A stretch of 26,300 bases of DNA from JACZUI01 sp965216725 (GCA_965216725.1 CBDCGI010000009.1:1-26300); one strand, 5' to 3'; positions 9,217-16,631 are shown, counted from the stretch's first letter. Notes: a model not told the origin generated them from the sequence alone. A program made the numbers and translations.

Positions 9217-10121
9217 GAATCACGGCTTGCATCGCGCTCGTGGTTGCGGCGTGCTCAGCTGGGGGAATCGGGCCCCCGACCACTACCCCCGCACCATCGA
9301 CAGTTGCGGAGTCGGCGACGGTGTCGACAGCACCTCAATCGACCACGACTACATCGGTGCCGCCTCCGACGCTTGCTACCATTCCCCCTCCAACCACCAC
9401 CGAGCCGACCTCTCCGTCCGAATCGCTCCCGATCAACCCAAACGTGCGAACACCCGACGGCACGGGGCCTTTTCCGGTCGCAGTCTTGGTACATGGTGGG
9501 GGCTGGGTTGCCGGAGCGCCCGGGGCGATGGCTCCGCTCGCACGCCTCTTGACGGCTGAGGGCTATTTGACCATCAACACCAACTATCAGCTGGCCGATG
9601 GCCAGCCTGGGTTTCCGGATGCAATTCGGGACGTCGCCTGTGCAGTCCGACTGGGTCAGACTCATCCGGACGGAGACGGCACGGTGGTGCTGATCGGACA
9701 CTCAGCCGGTGCACATATCTCCGCGGTGGTGGCGCTGACCGGTGATGAGTACCGCGACGGCTGCCCGGTGGACGGAACCGGGATCCCGGAGCGTCTGGTG
9801 GGTCTCAGCGGCCCGTATGACGTAGACCGGCTGGGGATCTTGATGTATCCGTTCTTCGGGGGCGGGCCCAATGCCGAGCCCGAGGCGTGGGTGGCAGGCA
9901 ACCCGCTCAACCACACCACAGCAAACACCGACCTGCAAACCTTGCTCCTTCATGGCGATCGGGACGGCCTGGTGGAAATCGACTTCTCGTTCCAGTTCGC
10001 CGGCGCCCTGACGGAGGCGGGTTCCGAGGCGCTCGTGGAGGTCGTGGAGGGCGCCTCTCACTTCGACACCCTCGACCCCGACGTTGTCGGCAGCCTCCTC
10101 CTCGCCTGGCTCGACCGCTAA
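9177..10121 (+). CDS. Lipoprotein alpha/beta hydrolase (esterase/BD-FAE-like)
   Basis: A secreted, lipid-anchored esterase-type hydrolase. The N-terminus has four Arg, a hydrophobic core and a lipobox ending VVAAC at about residue 26, followed by a Thr/Pro/Ser-rich linker of about 60 residues that would span the cell envelope. The catalytic domain has the oxyanion motif HGGGW, nucleophile GHSAGAH, acid in LLHGDRDGL and base in GASHFD, as in carboxylesterase/acetyl-hydrolase families. Start ATG 9177 lies inside the 3' end of pgl; no other usual start precedes the signal peptide. Substrate unknown. Confidence 0.86.
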   Translation: MACRQGGGISRRLRITACIALVVAACSAGGIGPPTTTPAPSTVAESATVSTAPQSTTTTSVPPPTLATIPPPTTTEPTSPSESLPINPNVRTPDGTGPFPVAVLVHGGGWVAGAPGAMAPLARLLTAEGYLTINTNYQLADGQPGFPDAIRDVACAVRLGQTHPDGDGTVVLIGHSAGAHISAVVALTGDEYRDGCPVDGTGIPERLVGLSGPYDVDRLGILMYPFFGGGPNAEPEAWVAGNPLNHTTANTDLQTLLLHGDRDGLVEIDFSFQFAGALTEAGSEALVEVVEGASHFDTLDPDVVGSLLLAWLDR

Positions 10122-10150
10122 CCGCGCTCCTTAGGAGGAGAGCACCAGAT

Positions 10151-10201
10151 ATGGGACAAACGGAGAGCGGAATGCAGGAGGACGCCCTCACATTCGCGTG
10201 A
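10151..10201 (+). CDS. Possible 16-residue peptide after the esterase
   Basis: A near-perfect Shine-Dalgarno AGGAGGAG (10133-10140) is followed ten bases later by ATG at 10151 and a 16-codon frame (MGQTESGMQEDALTFA) ending TGA at 10201, running into the 3' end of the opposite glycosylase gene. No known family. The strong ribosome site with no other gene to serve is the only support. Confidence 0.25.
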   Translation: MGQTESGMQEDALTFA

Positions 10202-11063
10202 TGTCCCGCGGGGTCATTCGGGGACCGAACTTGGGCTCATGACCGAGCGAATGGAGGAGCCGGGTGACTCTCGCCCGATGCGGACGGAACGGCTCCAACA
10301 GCTCGAGCATCTCCTCGTCGGTCCCTCTCGGTCGTCCCGTCAGGTGATAAACCACAGCGTGCTTGGTGTGGAAATCGCCCACATCCACCCGGTCATGATC
10401 GCCATGTGACGGGACCAATGTCTTGGCGATGGTCCATTGGCCAATCCCGTGGTATCTGTCCAAAGCGTCAGCCGCCGCGGAGGTTGGAGCCGCGGAGAGC
10501 TCAGCGATCCTCTCGTGGTCCGAGGCCACCCGGCGAATGACGTCGGCTCTTCGCTTCTCGATGTGATGCTTATGGAACACCCAATACGGGGCTTCGGCCA
10601 TGCGCCTCGGGTCCGGTGGCAGCCGGAGTCGTCCATCTGGACCGGGTGCAGGATCAGAGAACTCCCGATACAGGCCCCTCATCGCCGCCGCCGCCTCGCG
10701 ACCTGTCACCTTCTGACCGGTGATCCCTACCAGCAGAGCGTCGAATACGAGCTCGGTGCGGCCGAAACGCAAGCCCGCGTTCCGCCTGTGGAGCTCTCCG
10801 ACCAGGCGGTGATCCGTCCGAAAGCGGCTGGGATCATCCTCCAGACCTCCGACGGCGCCCAGCCTCTCCAGGAGCCAGGCACTCCCGTCACCCCAGGCAT
10901 CGCCAACCAATTCTTCCCGGGTCCTGGTGATGCGGAGGCTCCCGTCACCTTCCGGCGTGCGAGCCGCCAGCCACCAGCCGTCAGCTCGGAACCGCCCATG
11001 CAGGGGTTCCAGGGTTGCCCTGAGGTCGAGTGGGCCCTCGATCGGGACACGCCGGGATTCCAT
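10188..11063 (-). CDS. DNA-3-methyladenine glycosylase-like HhH-GPD protein
   Basis: A 291-residue base-excision repair glycosylase of the AlkA superfamily. The N-terminal half holds the all-beta AlkA_N-like part; the C-terminal half has the helix-hairpin-helix YHGIGQWTIAK, then VDVGDFHTKH with the catalytic Asp expected after the hairpin, and a final RVTRLLHSLG helix. Start ATG 11063 gives MESRRVPIEG; reading further upstream has no homology. A 52-bp palindromic element lies 60-111 bases upstream. This is one of two HhH-GPD glycosylases in the window. Exact base specificity cannot be assigned. Confidence 0.85.
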   Translation of the reverse strand: MESRRVPIEGPLDLRATLEPLHGRFRADGWWLAARTPEGDGSLRITRTREELVGDAWGDGSAWLLERLGAVGGLEDDPSRFRTDHRLVGELHRRNAGLRFGRTELVFDALLVGITGQKVTGREAAAAMRGLYREFSDPAPGPDGRLRLPPDPRRMAEAPYWVFHKHHIEKRRADVIRRVASDHERIAELSAAPTSAAADALDRYHGIGQWTIAKTLVPSHGDHDRVDVGDFHTKHAVVYHLTGRPRGTDEEMLELLEPFRPHRARVTRLLHSLGHEPKFGPRMTPRDITRM

Positions 11064-11122
11064 CGGCCCATCTTGGCGTGCCGGAGAGCTACCCGCGTAT
11101 TCCCGGATCAGCCCTCCCCTGA

Positions 11123-11174
11123 CGTCGAGTGTGCCTAATGAACAAGATATTGGTGACGCTAAGCACAGTCGACG
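11123..11174. repeat. 52-bp palindromic element, copy 2
   Basis: Arms 11123-11138 and 11159-11174 pair over 16 bases with three mismatches around a 20-base loop. The sequence GACCCGTCGASTGTGCTTR and the opposite end are shared with copy 1 at 3339-3390, in inverted orientation relative to it, while the loops are unrelated. It sits in the 151-base gap between the last BMC gene (stop at 11215) and the glycosylase start (11063). Apart from this element nothing recognisable is seen in the gap. Confidence 0.7.
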
Positions 11175-11214
11175 GGTCGGGAGGCGGGCGATGCCCACTC
11201 TTGCCAGCCGGGCG

Positions 11215-11475
11215 TCAAACCAGGTCGACCGCGTCGATCACGCCCACTACGACGGCCCGCACCTCCCCGGTGTCGAGACCGAGTATCTGACGAGCCGAGT
11301 TGCCTTCGTCGAGTATGAGCACCCTGTCGCCGACGCCGGCGTCCACAACGTCCACACAAATGGTGTAACCCTCGACGTTGTCCAACCCCTCGATATCGCA
11401 CAACAGCAGCCTGCGGTCGAACAGGGGCGTATTCACCGTCGATATCACCGTCCCGGCGACTGTGCCGATCTTCAC
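11215..11475 (-). CDS. BMC-P vertex protein, EutN/CcmL family (paralogue 1)
   Basis: An 86-residue EutN/CcmL protein; five copies form the pentamer that closes the vertices of a microcompartment shell. The family start MKIGTVAGTVISTVN, the central DVVDAGVGDRVLIL and the ending VVGVIDAVDLV are typical. Its ATG overlaps the stop of the preceding BMC-P gene by four bases. It is the last gene of the shell operon. Three BMC-P paralogues in one operon suggest different vertices or mixed pentamers, which is inferred only. Confidence 0.93.
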   Translation of the reverse strand: MKIGTVAGTVISTVNTPLFDRRLLLCDIEGLDNVEGYTICVDVVDAGVGDRVLILDEGNSARQILGLDTGEVRAVVVGVIDAVDLV

Positions 11476-11762
11476 TCTTCCTCCAAGAACAAATCGGCAA
11501 GATGGACGTCATCGACAATGCCCACGATGGCGTGATCCACCGGCACGAATCGCTCGGGCATCGCCTCTGCCGCCTCACGCGATGACACGAAGTAGACCTG
11601 TTCGCCGACACCAGCCATTTGGACGGCGTCGGCCGCAACCACCGTGTGTCCACTGGCCGAGCCGTGCTTGTTCAAGGGTTGGATGATGAGAAACCGGATC
11701 CCCCCGAGACCCTCCACCTTCTCGGTGGCCACCACCGTGCCCACGACCCTGCCCAGCTGCAC
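11472..11762 (-). CDS. BMC-P vertex protein, EutN/CcmL family (paralogue 2)
   Basis: A 96-residue shell pentamer protein starting MQLGRVVGTVVATEKVEG, with the AADAVQMAGVGEQVYFV core and a VVGIVDDVHL ending. It starts with GTG at 11762, directly abutting the TAG of the BMC-T gene (TAGGTG). The acidic tail LADLFLEEE is longer than in paralogue 1. Confidence 0.93.
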   Translation of the reverse strand: MQLGRVVGTVVATEKVEGLGGIRFLIIQPLNKHGSASGHTVVAADAVQMAGVGEQVYFVSSREAAEAMPERFVPVDHAIVGIVDDVHLADLFLEEE

Positions 11763-12359
11763 CTAGGGCCTCCCCACCCGCTCCAGGAATCTGAGCTTCG
11801 CGGTCAGATTGTCTGCCATCTCTTCGTGGACCTGGGCGATGATGTCGGAACGGACCAGAGTTCCGTGCTCATCTACTCGGCTCACGGCTGCCTCGGTCGC
11901 CGCTTCAACCTCGGCAACGGTCCCTGCGAATATCAAATAGCCCTTGCCGCCGAGCCCGTCGGCGAGCTGCACCGCGGCCAAGCCCACGTCGGCCGCCTTG
12001 ACCCCAGCGTCACCTGCATCGAGCACCGACGCCACAGTCGTGGTCTCCACGATCCCGATGGCCTCGCCGTCTAATCGGGCAGGCCTCGCCGGGGCCGTCA
12101 TGGCGTCGACCACGTCCGGATGAACATCAGGCAGGAAGACTCTGTCGGCGAGGTTCCGGCCACCTGCCACTTCGATTGCCGCCTCGAGAGCGATGTCGAC
12201 GCTCTCGGTGTCGCCGCTGACCAACAAGAGGTACTTTCCGGGGTGAATCGTCCCTGCGTACAAAGACGCCACCGGTGAGGCTTTGACCATGGCGTCGCCG
12301 GCCACGATCCCCGCGCTGATTGAGTCGAATTCAACGAGCCCAATGGCCGGATCAGACAA
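11763..12359 (-). CDS. BMC-T shell trimer protein (two tandem BMC domains)
   Basis: A 198-residue shell protein with two BMC folds: residues about 4-65 (AIGLVEFDSISAGIVAGDAMVKAS) and about 98-165 (AIGIVETTTVASVLDAGDAGVKAADVG). Trimers of such proteins mimic a hexamer tile and line larger pores. Both halves start in the canonical, non-permuted order, as in PduT. There is no cysteine, so a PduT-like iron-sulphur cluster in the pore is excluded. Start TTG 12359 overlaps the dehydrogenase stop by eight bases; an extended C-terminal helix of about 30 residues follows the second domain. Confidence 0.92.
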   Translation of the reverse strand: MSDPAIGLVEFDSISAGIVAGDAMVKASPVASLYAGTIHPGKYLLLVSGDTESVDIALEAAIEVAGGRNLADRVFLPDVHPDVVDAMTAPARPARLDGEAIGIVETTTVASVLDAGDAGVKAADVGLAAVQLADGLGGKGYLIFAGTVAEVEAATEAAVSRVDEHGTLVRSDIIAQVHEEMADNLTAKLRFLERVGRP

Positions 12360-13866
12360 TGCGCAGGGCTCCGACCACCGTCACCCGGCGGACTCGGGAG
12401 AAGGTCCGAGGCCGGGTCAACCCCTCACCCGTAGGGCTGGCGATCGAGAACGATGTGAAGCCTTCGCCACCTTGGCCGAGGCCGTTGAAGTTCGACCCGT
12501 TGGCAACGAAAATGCTGCAGTTCATGGCCCTAGCCATCGTCGTGATGGTCTCGACGTTGGTGCTGTGGATTGAAGCTGTGTGTCGGAAGCCGTGCTCACT
12601 GCGGACCGCTAGGTCGATTGCGTCCTCGACGTTCTTCACTCTCACCACCGGCATGACCGGCATCATCTGCTCGGTCCACACCAGATTGTGCTCACGGGGC
12701 ACCTCGGCGACGACAAGGCGCACGTCTTTGTCGACGTTGATCCCGATGGCGGCGAGGATCTTGCCGGCGTCCTGACCAATCCATTCCGGGTTGATCACCC
12801 CCGGCTTCGACGGCGGGCCCATCTCCTTGAAGATCACCTTCTCCAGACGTTTGAGCTCGTGCTCCTTGAGGCGATACCCCCCGTTTGCCCCCATCGACTG
12901 CACTAGACGATCGGCCACCGAGTCGACGACGATGGTGGTCTTCTCGTCTGTACAGATGAGATTGTTGTCGAAGGACGCGCCGAGAACGATGTCGCGGCCC
13001 GCCTTTTCTACGTCAGCGGTCTGATCGACGACGGCCGGAGGATTGCCCGGCCCGGCGGTGATCGACTTCTTGGAGGTCTTCAACGCCTCTTTGACCACCC
13101 CCGGGCCACCCGTGACCAGAAGCACGTTGATGTCTGAGTGTGTCATCAGGTCGCGCGCCGATTCCAGTGTGGGGTTGGGGATGGCGGTGATCATGTCGGG
13201 CGGCCCTCCCGCCCCGACGATCGCCCGATTGAGGAGCTGAACGTTCTCCACAGAAACCCTTCGGGCGTTGGGATGCACGTTGAATGTGACCGCATTGCCG
13301 GCAGAGACGATCGAGATGGAGTTGTTGATGATCGTCGATGTCGGGTTCGTGGTCGGTGTGATCGAACCGATGACACCCCATGGGGCATATTCGGTGACCA
13401 TCATCCCGGCGTCTCCAGTCACCGCGTGTGGCTCGAGATCCTCGGGGCCGGGAGTCCTGGTGGTCACCAGCCGGTTCTTGATCACCTTGTCTTCGGCGCG
13501 GCCAAGCCCGGTCTCGGTGGCTGCCATGTATGCAAGGTTCTCTCCCTCTCGCAACATTGCAGACCTCATTGCGTCGACGATCACTTTCCGCGCTTCGAGG
13601 CCCATCCCCCGAGCCGACTCGAACGAGCGGCGAGCTGCCGCCACCGCCTCGCCGATCGTCGGATAGATGCCGTCCCCCATCTCGACTTCGGCGACTTCAA
13701 GCTCGTCCGAAGCACGAAGCGCCGGCGCGGTGCGACTGGCGTACTCGGCTGCAGCGACCCTCCCTTTGACCCGCTCAATGATCGACTGGATCTCGGACTC
13801 GTCGATTATCGGTCTAGCCAGAGGACTCCTCCTTGCCCTTGTGATACCGCTCGTCACCACCGACAT
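12352..13866 (-). CDS. CoA-acylating aldehyde dehydrogenase (PduP/EutE type), BMC cargo
   Basis: Oxidises an aldehyde with NAD+ and CoA to the acyl-CoA; here acetaldehyde from DeoC is the natural candidate, giving acetyl-CoA. The catalytic Cys is in SFDNNLICTDEK (Cys305 from ATG 13866), as in PduP/EutE, with TPTTNPTSTIINNSI and the NGLGQGGEG C-terminal block. Residues about 20-42 form an amphipathic helix (DESEIQSIIERVKGRV) followed by a linker, the usual encapsulation peptide. Start is uncertain: ATG 13866 or GTG 13860/13857 overlap the previous gene by about 50 bases, while a strong AAGGAGGAG lies just before a CTG at 13821. No key residue is missing. Confidence 0.94.
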   Translation of the reverse strand: MSVVTSGITRARRSPLARPIIDESEIQSIIERVKGRVAAAEYASRTAPALRASDELEVAEVEMGDGIYPTIGEAVAAARRSFESARGMGLEARKVIVDAMRSAMLREGENLAYMAATETGLGRAEDKVIKNRLVTTRTPGPEDLEPHAVTGDAGMMVTEYAPWGVIGSITPTTNPTSTIINNSISIVSAGNAVTFNVHPNARRVSVENVQLLNRAIVGAGGPPDMITAIPNPTLESARDLMTHSDINVLLVTGGPGVVKEALKTSKKSITAGPGNPPAVVDQTADVEKAGRDIVLGASFDNNLICTDEKTTIVVDSVADRLVQSMGANGGYRLKEHELKRLEKVIFKEMGPPSKPGVINPEWIGQDAGKILAAIGINVDKDVRLVVAEVPREHNLVWTEQMMPVMPVVRVKNVEDAIDLAVRSEHGFRHTASIHSTNVETITTMARAMNCSIFVANGSNFNGLGQGGEGFTSFSIASPTGEGLTRPRTFSRVRRVTVVGALRIV

Positions 13867-14122
13867 CCCATGAATCGACGATGGCCATGATCACCGCGTC
13901 ACAGGGTCGGTCACGGGTCATCTCGGTCTGTCGGGCGGAGCTGCCCGAGGCGTAGAGAACAACTTCCCCGGGCCCGGCCCCCACCGCGTCGACAGCGACC
14001 ACATAAGAGCCAGTCTCCTGGTTGTCTGCGTCGAGCTGCCTGACGACAAGGAACTTCATACCCTCCATCAGGGCTTCCTTGCGGCTGGCAACCAACGTCC
14101 CGGCCACCCGGCCTAGATGCAT
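13814..14122 (-). CDS. BMC-P vertex protein, EutN/CcmL family (paralogue 3)
   Basis: A 102-residue EutN/CcmL pentamer protein starting MHLGRVAGTLVASRKEA with VDAVGAGPGEVVLYASGSSARQT and AVIMAIVDSWDV. An AGGAG ribosome site precedes ATG 14122. The C-terminal tail (GDERYHKGKEESSG) is long and charged compared with the other two. It lies directly before the aldehyde dehydrogenase and overlaps its start region. Confidence 0.93.
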   Translation of the reverse strand: MHLGRVAGTLVASRKEALMEGMKFLVVRQLDADNQETGSYVVAVDAVGAGPGEVVLYASGSSARQTEMTRDRPCDAVIMAIVDSWDVGGDERYHKGKEESSG

Positions 14123-14143
14123 CGGCGTCTCCTGACCGTGGCT

Positions 14144-14446
14144 CTAACCCACGTCCTGGGAGGCTTGGTCCTGTCGGCCGAGGGGAAGGGTGATGTCCAC
14201 GTTGACGTGGGGCCGTGCGATGACGTGGGTGGCGATGACCTCGCCCACCTTCTCCGCTCCGCGGACGCCTGCGTCGACAGCAGCCTTGACTGCTGCAACG
14301 TCGCCACGAACGACGGCCGTCACATACCCGCCTCCGGTCTTCTCCATGCTCACCAGTTCGACCTTGGCCGCTTTGACCATGGCGTCGGCCGCTTCGACCA
14401 TCGCCGGGAAACTGCGAGCCTCGATCATTCCCAGAGCTTCAGCCAT
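14144..14446 (-). CDS. BMC-H shell hexamer protein
   Basis: A 100-residue single-domain BMC protein, the main facet tile of the shell. The start MAEALGMIEARSFPAMVEAADAM, the KTGGGYVTAVVRGDVAAV stretch with the pore loop, and the ATHVIARPH ending are classic PduA/EutM features. ATG 14446 has an AAAGGAG ribosome site. It is the only BMC-H in the operon, so facets would be built from one hexamer plus two trimers. A short C-terminal tail (DITLPLGRQDQASQDVG) extends past the fold. Confidence 0.96.
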   Translation of the reverse strand: MAEALGMIEARSFPAMVEAADAMVKAAKVELVSMEKTGGGYVTAVVRGDVAAVKAAVDAGVRGAEKVGEVIATHVIARPHVNVDITLPLGRQDQASQDVG

Positions 14447-14500
14447 TTGGCTGCTCCTTTCTCTGTCTTGTCACCAATTTGGATGAGTCCATTGTTGTCG

Positions 14501-15139
14501 TCATGTCTCCCGGCCACCGAGGCCCTCCAGCGCGGACACTGCAGCCTGCCAGCCGACATCGATGTCCTGCTCCTCGCCGCCCAGGTACACCCTCCCCATC
14601 GAGCCGTAGCTGCGCACCTCGAGGACATTTATCGCTGCTGACTTTTCCGCCTCGTTGGCGGCCAAAGAAGCGTATGCGGCCGGTTCACACTCCAACACGT
14701 AGAGCGTCTGGCCGGGGATGATCATCTGGCCGTGTCGGGTTCGATTGATCAGCTGAGCGTGATGATCGTCGAGCCGTCGGATGATCTGGGAGCTGAGGAT
14801 TCTCGGCTTGATCCTGTCTTCCTCCGTGTGCTCGATTGCGTCGAGGATTGCAGCGCCGGCAGCACGAGTCTCGGCCTGATCGGGCGAGTGAATCTCCAAG
14901 ACGCCGTAATACCGCTCGATGATCTGCAGACCGGGCTTCACCGTCGTGGCCTTGAGAGCGACGTCAGACAGCTGGTTGATCTCGATACCTGGTGCCACCT
15001 CCACCCACAGAGAGGCATCACCCGCGAGAGGAAGGAACCCTTGAGCAACGGTTCCTAAAAAGGCGGCATATTGCGGCTGGAGACTGTCCAAGAACGCAAA
15101 CGACCTCAGCTCAATACCCTTCGTCACCTTCTCCTCCAT
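14501..15139 (-). CDS. BMC-T shell trimer protein, circularly permuted double-domain type
   Basis: About 212 residues with two BMC-like halves in permuted order, beginning IELRSFAFLDSLQPQYAAFLG and with WVEVAPGIEINQLSDVALKA and, in the second half, NRTRHGQMIIPGQTLYVLE and ANEAEKSAAI. This is the CsoS1D/EutL-like class whose trimers can stack and have gated pores. ATG 15139 is used; GTG 15148 and GTG 15127 (with GGAGGAG in front) are alternatives, all inside the end of deoC. Pore gating in this case is inferred from the class. Confidence 0.88.
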   Translation of the reverse strand: MEEKVTKGIELRSFAFLDSLQPQYAAFLGTVAQGFLPLAGDASLWVEVAPGIEINQLSDVALKATTVKPGLQIIERYYGVLEIHSPDQAETRAAGAAILDAIEHTEEDRIKPRILSSQIIRRLDDHHAQLINRTRHGQMIIPGQTLYVLECEPAAYASLAANEAEKSAAINVLEVRSYGSMGRVYLGGEEQDIDVGWQAAVSALEGLGGRET

Positions 15140-15959
15140 CCTTTCCACTTACGATTTCGATGCCGGCCGACGCCCCGATTCGGGTAGCGCCCGCGGCGAT
15201 CATGTCTTCCGCGTCATCGGCGGTGCGGACTCCGCCCGATGCCTTGACCCCCATGTCGGGGCCCACCGTCTCTCGCATCAACGCAACGTCATATACGGTT
15301 GCCCCACCCGGCCCGAATCCGGTGGATGTCTTCACATAATCGGCCCGACCCCGTTTGGCCAAGGCGGAGGCCACCACCTTCTCCTCGTCGCTGAGAAGGG
15401 CCGTCTCCAGAATCACCTTGCATATGGCACCACCGTCATGAGCGGCCTCGGCCACTTTGGCAATGTCCTGGTAGACGACTTCGTGATCTCCCGACTTCAG
15501 GGCCCCGATGTTTATCACCATGTCCACTTCCCGGGCGCCGTCACGCAGAGCCTTGCGTGTTTCCATGGCTTTGACTTCGGTCGTGGTCGCACCAAGCGGG
15601 AACCCGATAACAGTGCACACCCTGACTGCCGATCCTCTCAAGTTGGCCGCGGCCCGCTTCACCCAAGTCGGATTGATGCAGACCGACGCAAAGCCGTATT
15701 CGACGGCTTCTCCACAAATGCGATCGATGTCAGTCGCGGTCGCGTCCGCAGCCAGCAGCGTGTGATCGATATAGGGACCGAGATCGAGGGGGACATCGGA
15801 CGCCTCGCCGTGAAAGCTGACCCGGTCGGCTCCGTTGGCCACCACCTCGCGCACCGTGTCGGCGGACTCGGCGAAGTCGTACCTTGCCGTGAGCGCGGCC
15901 AACACCTCGCGGGTGATGGCCTCGACCAAGGCTTCACGGCTGGTTGTCTGCTGCGTCAT
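15111..15959 (-). CDS. deoC: Deoxyribose-5-phosphate aldolase with encapsulation peptide
   Basis: Cleaves 2-deoxyribose-5-phosphate to glyceraldehyde-3-phosphate and acetaldehyde. The class I aldolase core starts near residue 60 (YIDHTLLAADATATDID) and contains the Schiff-base Lys210 in YVKTSTGFGPGGAT, Lys239 in VKASGGVRT and Asp146 in EVDMVINIGALKSGD. The first ~60 residues are extra compared with ordinary DeoC and begin with an amphipathic helix (REALVEAITREVLAAL, residues 8-23) plus linker, matching BMC targeting peptides. ATG 15959 overlaps the isomerase stop by four bases. It is the enzyme that would supply acetaldehyde to the shell dehydrogenase. Confidence 0.96.
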   Translation of the reverse strand: MTQQTTSREALVEAITREVLAALTARYDFAESADTVREVVANGADRVSFHGEASDVPLDLGPYIDHTLLAADATATDIDRICGEAVEYGFASVCINPTWVKRAAANLRGSAVRVCTVIGFPLGATTTEVKAMETRKALRDGAREVDMVINIGALKSGDHEVVYQDIAKVAEAAHDGGAICKVILETALLSDEEKVVASALAKRGRADYVKTSTGFGPGGATVYDVALMRETVGPDMGVKASGGVRTADDAEDMIAAGATRIGASAGIEIVSGKDGGEGDEGY

Positions 15960-16582
15960 TGGCGACCCGAGTATTGCTGCTCGATTGCGTCGATCTTGGC
16001 AACCCGCCGAGCGTGGCGCCCGCCTCCCCAGTCGACCCGGAGCCATTCTTCGACTATTTGCCACGCTAGCCCCTCCCCGATCAGCCCGGCGCCGAGAGTG
16101 AGGACGTTGGCATGGTTGTGCTCTCTGCTGTTGCGGGCCGATGAGACGTCGTAACAAAGCGCGGCCCGCACACCGGGCAATTTGTTGGCGACTATGGATG
16201 AGCCGATGCCGGCTCCGTCGACGACGATGCCCCATCTGCACTCACCCTTGGAGACCTTCTCCGCAACGGCCAGTGCGAAGTCCGGGTAGTCAACGGACTC
16301 GTGGGAGTCGGTACCACAGTCATCCACTTCCCATCCCTCCTCGCGGAGTCGGAAGACCAGGCGCTCCTTCAGCGCGTAGCCGCCGTGGTCCGACCCGATG
16401 GCGATTGATCGGTCGGTCGGGGCCACTCGATCCTCGGGAGTCATGTCGACTGTTGTGGCGGCGTCGTCTGCCCCGACGACACCTTCCACTATGTCCGCGA
16501 CCAGCCGGCGAACCTCTTCCTCGCTGGGGAGACCTCGACGATATAGGTTGCTCAAAGGGCGTTTTTCTCCACTTGTCGCCAT
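15956..16582 (-). CDS. RpiB/LacAB-family sugar-phosphate isomerase with encapsulation peptide
   Basis: First gene of the operon, 208 residues. The RpiB fold starts at about residue 59 (IAIGSDHGGYALK) and continues through GAGIGSSIVANKLPGVRAALCYD and NSREHNHANVLTLGAGLIG. RpiB interconverts ribose-5-phosphate and ribulose-5-phosphate. The usual active-site motif CGTGIG is here DGAGIG: Asp122 replaces the catalytic Cys and Ala124 the Thr, so mechanism or substrate may differ. Residues about 20-37 (SEEEVRRLVADIVEGVVG) form an amphipathic helix followed by a disordered-looking linker, absent from housekeeping RpiB and typical of BMC cargo. ATG 16582 is assumed; an in-frame TTG lies nine codons in. 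Confidence 0.9.
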   Translation of the reverse strand: MATSGEKRPLSNLYRRGLPSEEEVRRLVADIVEGVVGADDAATTVDMTPEDRVAPTDRSIAIGSDHGGYALKERLVFRLREEGWEVDDCGTDSHESVDYPDFALAVAEKVSKGECRWGIVVDGAGIGSSIVANKLPGVRAALCYDVSSARNSREHNHANVLTLGAGLIGEGLAWQIVEEWLRVDWGGGRHARRVAKIDAIEQQYSGRQ

Positions 16583-16598
16583 GTTAGAAAGGTCAACA

Positions 16599-16622
16599 CC
16601 GGGGTCTGGGACCGCACCCCGG
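16599..16622. promoter_or_regulatory. Candidate operator between BMC operon and HTH gene
   Basis: A perfect inverted repeat, CCGGGGT (16599-16605) and ACCCCGG (16616-16622) with a 10-base spacer, lies in the 61-base divergent intergenic region. It would overlap the -35 region of the plus-strand HTH gene and sits 17 bases before rpiB, a position suited to controlling both. It could also be a chance GC-rich dyad. Confidence 0.5.
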
Positions 16623-16631
16623 CCCCTGTCG

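Noticed and set aside
11763..12359. PduT-like iron-sulphur electron conduit in the BMC-T
   Set aside because: The protein contains no cysteine.
13138..13890. A 250-codon plus-strand frame opposite the aldehyde dehydrogenase
   Set aside because: High-GC shadow frame; the dehydrogenase on the other strand has its full catalytic set.
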